From contig AFXF02001882.1 of NCBI GenBank assembly GCA_000231825.2, positions 1 to 24,656 on the forward strand: a stretch of DNA of 24,656 bases, in the 5' to 3' direction. This DNA comes from Tetrahymena elliotti 4EA. Lineage: Eukaryota; Ciliophora; Oligohymenophorea; Hymenostomatida; Tetrahymenidae. Below are positions 20,186 through 24,656 of the stretch, piece after piece. The notes beneath the pieces are model-generated. The model searched no databases, had not been told where the DNA came from, and saw nothing but the letters and a program-made list of their open reading frames with translations. The position numbers and the translations under genes are program-made. Numbering within the stretch: position 1 is the first letter of the stretch; each line of letters begins with the position of its first letter.

Positions 20186-23114
20186 ATGAGTCAAGGTGAT
20201 AAACAAAAGAAGCTAGTAGCCACCAGCCAGCCCAACAAAAGAATTGTTAATCCATCTGGATAAATTATCAAAGACTAAAAGCCTTAGTAACATTTTTAAA
20301 TTGTTTAGGGTTGTTAAGTTTCAGCCATAAATTTCGCTTGCTACACAATCAAAAATAGCAGATTTAATTTAAATAGAATTTAAGTGTAGCAACTCAGACA
20401 GAACAATAAAGCTTACCTATTTTATATAAAATTATTTAGTGTTGAAGTCAAATTAGTAACATGGAATAAGGATTCTCATGGACTCTTTGATTATGAAAGC
20501 AAAAGTGTTGATCTTAAGTTCATAAAAATAGAAACTCCTTGTGAAATCTATCGCTTGAGTAACTTTTTTAGCTTATTTGCTTGATTTTTTTCTTGAGTTA
20601 AATAAGAAAAACTCCTCAACTAGCAATACAATAGGATAAGCGGAGGAGATGCCATTAAAATATTGTATTTGTTGGGTTTAAAAACATTTTAAAATACTCA
20701 GATATATTAGCTAAATCATTAAAATATTTTTTTTTTACAGAAAAAGAACCTGCTGCTGATGGTTCAAGAGAAAAGGAAGAGTTCAAACTTATAGATTAGC
20801 CCGTAGGAACTAACAACAAAGAACAATTATCTAATAAAAACTCTGTGTTCCTAGCATCAGTAGATTTTAACGAAGCAGGCTAAAGTATATAAATAATTAA
20901 TCTTAAATGTATTTGAGACAGCATTGTTAAGTTTTAAGAGAACAAAGTGGTGTTATTGAGATAAATAATTTTAATATTAGAATCATTTTTAAAATATGTT
21001 AGCTCAATAGTATCAACAAACTTTACTTAACAAATAATTTTAATGTCGAATGATGAAATATACCCTAAACAAGTGATATGTTAATCTAAACATTTTTTGT
21101 TATGAAATAAAAATAGGAGGTTGCTAATTCTAGTTCAACGCATTCAGAGATAGCTTGAATACTTTTAAAGAAAATCAATAATAACAAGAATCTTATCTGA
21201 TTGTTAGAAGTTTGAAAAATGAAAAAAATGTTTAAAAAGGCTATGAACTCAAAATAGGAGACATAGTTAAATTTGGAAGAATTGAATACTAAGTCATTTA
21301 GGTTAGAAACGCAAATGAAAATCCATAAATCAGAAATATCTAAAAATAAGTAAAAAAAACTACTCATTTCTATACAAATTTCCTTTAACTCTAACTTGTC
21401 TATCTCAAAATAATTATTTAAAATTTTTCTTTGATTGATTAATAAATAAATAAACAAACAAACAAATAATTTGCAGATCTATTCCTAACTTTCTTCTGAT
21501 ATAAATCAGAATACTGTGCTTAAATAAGTGCACTCTTTAACTAAAAAAAGCTAATCATAATTTATCCTCAAACGCAATAGGCATATCATCTATTTAAACG
21601 TATGTCTTCAATTAGATTAAGATATTAGAATATTATTAAAATTGACTACTTTTAAATAAATTTAAAGCAATTTCATTTTGGAATGCACTGAAAATATCAA
21701 AATATAGCTTCACACGCATATTTAGTTTAGAGATTAATTAAGGATTTATTAAATTTTGAGTAAAAACAGACATGTTGGAGATTTATTTAATTGATTTACA
21801 AAATTTTAGATTGAATAGAAAAAAATAAAATATTATTTAAAAAAAAGATACATAACCAAGATGAAATGATGGCAGTTGAATCACAATAAAGATAGTGCAA
21901 AATTTGTTTAGGCGAAGATGAAAGTGAAGATAATTTCTTTTGTAATCCTTGCGATTGCAAAGGTAGTTGTGAGTATGTTCATTTCGAATGCTTAAAGAAC
22001 TGGATTTAGTCTAAAGTAAAGTAAAAAAAGGCTGACAACACTATTGTTTATAGTTGGAAAAAAAGCGATTGTGAACTTTGCAAAAAGCCTCTCCCAAAGC
22101 ATGTTAATTACCGCAATAAATTGAATGATTTACTTGATATCGAAATTCCTGATAATAAACCTTACATCATTTTAGAATCTATTGCAAAGGAAAAGAAGGT
22201 TGTTAAAACTCTTTTCATCTTCTCCACAAACGTTGAGGATACTGAAATTAAATTAGTAAGATATTAAACGCTTATATTCATATATATTTACGAATAGAGA
22301 AAGAAAACACTTTTATTTTATAAAATAGTTTTTTTTAGAATTAGTTTTCAATTTTTTCAATTTCAAAATACTTTTAATTAAAATGAACTCATATTTATTT
22401 TCCTTATTGTATAAATAGGGTAGAGGACATTAATGTGAGGTTAGAATTTCTGATATTTCTGTAAGCAGAACTCACTCTATGATTAAATACATAGATGGAA
22501 AGTTTACTATTTTTGATAATAACAGTAAATTTGGTACATTGATTAAAATCAATGATAATTTAGATATAGTGAGTGATAAAAAAGCTGTTTAGATTGGAAG
22601 AACTGTAATTACTTTTGCACAAAAGATGGGTAGTGTTGGTGGAGGAAATCAATTCTAAGAAAGAACTGAAACCCAAAAATTAAATAGCCACCATCATCAC
22701 CACCATAACCATAATTTCGCTAATGTAAACGGTGTTCCTAATAGTCCTATTAACCCTCATAATCAACCAGTTCCTAACGGAAGCTCAAATGGGGGAAGCT
22801 AAACTCAAATTCCTATTAATTAATAGAATCCTTTAAATAATTTCAATAACGGATATTACAATAATGGATTTTATGGAAATATTTAATAGCCAGTTTAAAC
22901 ATTCCCTAATCAAGATAATCAGGCATACTAATATATGTAATAATTAAGCCAAGGATTAAATATTAATCCAATAGGAAACTAATAAATATAATAATAAAAT
23001 ACAAATATTTACTCAATACCTACTCAGTTTTAAAATGGAACTTATCCTTAATACTAAGCAGGAAGTGATTAAACTATCCTCAAATAAAGTAATAAAAGTA
23101 ACAGATAATAGTGA
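20186..23114 (+). CDS. FHA domain and RING-CH (RINGv) zinc-finger protein, probable E3 ubiquitin ligase (6 exons, about 658 aa)
   Basis: Exons are 20186-20558, 20741-20884, 21117-21349, 21477-21599, 21848-22255 and 22419-23114, 1,977 nt in frame from MSQGDKQKK to KSNRQQ and TGA. Residues 308-369 show the RING-CH pattern: C308-x2-C311, C326-x-C328, H336-x2-C339 and C366-x2-C369, with histidine at the fifth ligand and tryptophan 343 after it. Residues from about 428 form a forkhead-associated (FHA) domain with G428-R429, S443-R-T-H446 and N462-x3-G466-T467. An earlier motif, IGDIVKFGRIEYQV, lies before the RING. The tail is Q/N-rich with six histidines at 518-523. RING-CH domains recruit E2 enzymes and FHA domains bind phosphothreonine, so phospho-guided ubiquitination is likely. 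Unsure points are exon 1, where a second frame is open near 20290-20426, and the 248-nt intron 21600-21847. Confidence 0.87.
20612..20675 (+). other. possible pseudoknot-type structure within an intron of the FHA/RING-CH gene
   Basis: CTCCTC (20612-20617) can pair with GAGGAG (20643-20648), and CAATACAATA (20624-20633), inside that loop, can pair with TATTGTATT (20661-20669) outside it. The two interleaved stems would form an H-type pseudoknot. The GC-rich stem stands out in an AT-rich intron. It does not match a snoRNA layout that I can recognise. It may be chance, or a leftover of a structured RNA or splicing element. Confidence 0.3.
21440..21469 (+). repeat. AAAT/AAAC microsatellite in an intron
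   Basis: Tetranucleotide repeats of AATA changing to AACA run up to the 3' splice site TTTGCAG of the intron at 21350-21476. A simple repeat only. Confidence 0.8.
22689..22706 (+). repeat. natural six-histidine run in the FHA/RING-CH protein
   Basis: Six consecutive CAC/CAT codons encode HHHHHH, followed by NHN. The run lies between the FHA domain and the Q/N-rich tail. It resembles histidine stretches in disordered or metal-binding regions, with no specific role shown by the sequence. Confidence 0.9.
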
Positions 23115-24164
23115 TCATAAAATAATAGCTCAAAACAAGTATTCTTTAGAGATTGTATGAAGCTTGCTTATATTAAGTTAATCAATCACTAATGAATAAC
23201 TTTTTCAAATTTATATCTTGTTCATAACAAATAGAACATCAACAATCCTACAAATCAAATTAAAATTATAATAAATCTGCTAGAATTCTTTTTAACTACA
23301 ATAATTATAAATAAACAAACAAACAAACAAACATACATACAAAATATCTCTTGCTGATTGACTGATTAATTAAATCTTTTTTATTGTTATCTATCAATCC
23401 TTCTATTCCTAAGTTACATAAAATCCAATAATAATTTCTACTTAATCTAAAAATATTAGCTAAAATACATTCATTCATTAATACGTTGATATATACTTAC
23501 ATATAACCAAAGTAAAACTATTCCATTATTATAAATAAATAATATGTGTATTAATAAAATAATAATATCAGTAAAAAATATTTATCACACTATTTTCTTT
23601 AAAATAATGATAAACGAATTCTTCAATTTAGGAATCTTCGATCTTTGTTATAGCTCTTTACAACATTTTCTTTCAATTGAATCATTATTCCTCCTATCAA
23701 TTTAAAAGAAAAAAGCTCCACTCAGTAGATTGTTCACCTAGTTAGATAGTAGTAATAAACTTAATTAATTATGATGCTCCTTGCTAGATTTAATCATAAA
23801 TAATTAATATTCTTGGCTACTAGAATTTTTTATGAAAAGGATGAAACTAATATGTTTTTTTATTCAAATACTAAATACGCTTTAATTAAAATTTCAAAAA
23901 TTTTATACTTTATATTAGATACATGTATGAGTTAATTCTACAATTATTTATCAATTAATCCTTATTTAATATTATTGGTATATAAATTAATTTTAAGATT
24001 CAAAAAACTAATACTTACAAAGAATACTTTATCTTTTTATTAATCGATTAATAAAATCTCTTTTACATGATGTTTTAGGGTACAAACAAATAAAATTTGT
24101 ATTTTACAAGTCATTTCTTCATTCAATCATTATGTATAAATATATTTAAAACTGTAGAAACTAA
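23115..24164. other. convergent intergenic region
   Basis: This region lies between the stops of a plus-strand and a minus-strand gene, so it holds two 3' untranslated regions. It contains an AAAC microsatellite (23311-23333). An island at about 23594-23830 has slightly richer composition and is open in several frames: plus-strand MINEFFNLGIFDL from 23609, and on the minus strand a frame ending GEQSTEWSFFLLN. I cannot tell whether that island is a small gene, an extra exon of the minus-strand gene or noncoding. Confidence 0.5.
23311..23333 (+). repeat. AAAC microsatellite
   Basis: About five copies of the tetranucleotide AAAC, followed by ATACATAC, downstream of the FHA/RING-CH stop codon. 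Confidence 0.85.
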
Positions 24165-24503
24165 TCATTTTATTTAATATTTAACAAGATATGGGTTTAT
24201 TAGCCTATAAAATCTTCTTTCTTCCATCTATCTAATTCCCAAATTCATAACAATAAACATTCCTCCACAAAAAATAGATTACATAACTCTAGTATTTTAT
24301 CTAAATAATAGTGAGTTTGCTAATAAAGTTGCCATACCACTAAAGAGAAATCCATAATAAGTGTTTATACTTTATTTTTCTTCATAAATATAGTTCAAAA
24401 TCAATTCATCCTATTCACTAACAGCTTTATTATGGAAAAGCCTATTTATTTTCTTATCCTTTATGTTAGCCTTAGCTATTTTTTCAGCTTGAACTTTTGA
24501 CAT
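24165..24503 (-). CDS. small two-helix membrane protein (single exon, 112 aa)
   Basis: The ATG at 24503 opens MSKVQAEKIAKANIKDKK, and the frame runs 113 codons to TGA at 24165-24167. TAA/TAG glutamines are used in the body. The first 40 residues are charged and helical in character. Two hydrophobic segments lie at about 50-67 (GFLFSGMATLLANSLLF) and 76-90 (GGMFIVMNLGI), and the end is basic and aromatic (RRFYRLINPYL). The size, paired helices and basic ends are like small subunits or assembly factors of mitochondrial inner-membrane complexes, several of which are ciliate-specific; that is inference and I do not recognise the protein. The codon composition differs clearly from the flanking DNA. 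An alternative is splicing after NPYL into a downstream exon, since GTTAAA follows directly. Confidence 0.75.
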
Positions 24504-24656
24504 ATTTAATTTCTTAAGATATATTTTTAATTTATTGATTTATATAATTCTAAATTTTTTTAAATATTTCTAAAGAAATTTCTAAATTATAGCAAAAAAA
24601 AATTAAAAAATTTTTAATTTAATCATCAAAAAAAAGAAATTAAAGTCCAATATATT
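24504..24656. other. upstream region of the small membrane protein gene
   Basis: A short AT-rich stretch up to the window edge with A/T homopolymers. It should contain the leader and promoter of the minus-strand gene. No specific element can be named. Confidence 0.5.

Noticed and set aside
21086..21457. Minus-strand frame of 123 codons
   Set aside because: It is antisense to exon 3 and its flanking introns in the FHA/RING-CH gene, whose plus-strand frame gives the conserved IGDIVKFGR motif and agrees in splice phase.

Overview
This window reads as somatic (macronuclear-type) DNA of a hymenostome ciliate, most like Tetrahymena. It is extremely AT-rich. Every convincing gene needs TAA and TAG as glutamine and TGA as the only stop. 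Genes are split by many short AT-rich introns (mostly 37-330 nt, GTAAAT...TAG type). Read with the standard code, almost nothing long is open, so the gene models below were built by hand. They use the ciliate code, splice-site phase, and for the two large genes a comparison of paralogues.

Layout. (1) 407-14916, minus strand: two tandem, same-orientation paralogues of about 7 kb each (407-7353 and 7976-14916). Each has 17 exons with introns in matching places and encodes about 1,780 residues. The order is N-terminal membrane segments, a TmcB/TmcC-type TPR-like region, a PAS domain, a long low-complexity linker and a C-terminal membrane block. They look like a recent-to-intermediate tandem duplication of a ciliate 'tiny macrocysts protein B'-like receptor or sensor. 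(2) 14917-16317: divergent intergenic region with a T-rich tract, a 76-codon orphan reading frame and a perfect 14-bp inverted repeat. (3) 16318-17015, plus strand: a 4-exon gene for a 184-residue hydrophilic protein I do not recognise. (4) 17016-20185: about 3.2 kb without a secure gene, holding three diverged copies of a GGTCAT-containing repeat and a possible relic coding segment at its right end. (5) 20186-23114, plus strand: a 6-exon gene for an FHA-domain plus RING-CH (RINGv) protein of about 658 residues, with a natural six-histidine run and a Q/N-rich tail. (6) 23115-24164: intergenic. (7) 24165-24503, minus strand: a single-exon gene for a 112-residue protein with two membrane segments.

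The genes do not form an operon and show no obvious shared pathway. The only clear functional grouping is the tandem pair of PAS/TmcB-like membrane proteins. The FHA-RING-CH protein is probably a phosphopeptide-guided E3 ubiquitin ligase. I saw no tRNA, rRNA, CRISPR array, telomere repeat or intact transposon.
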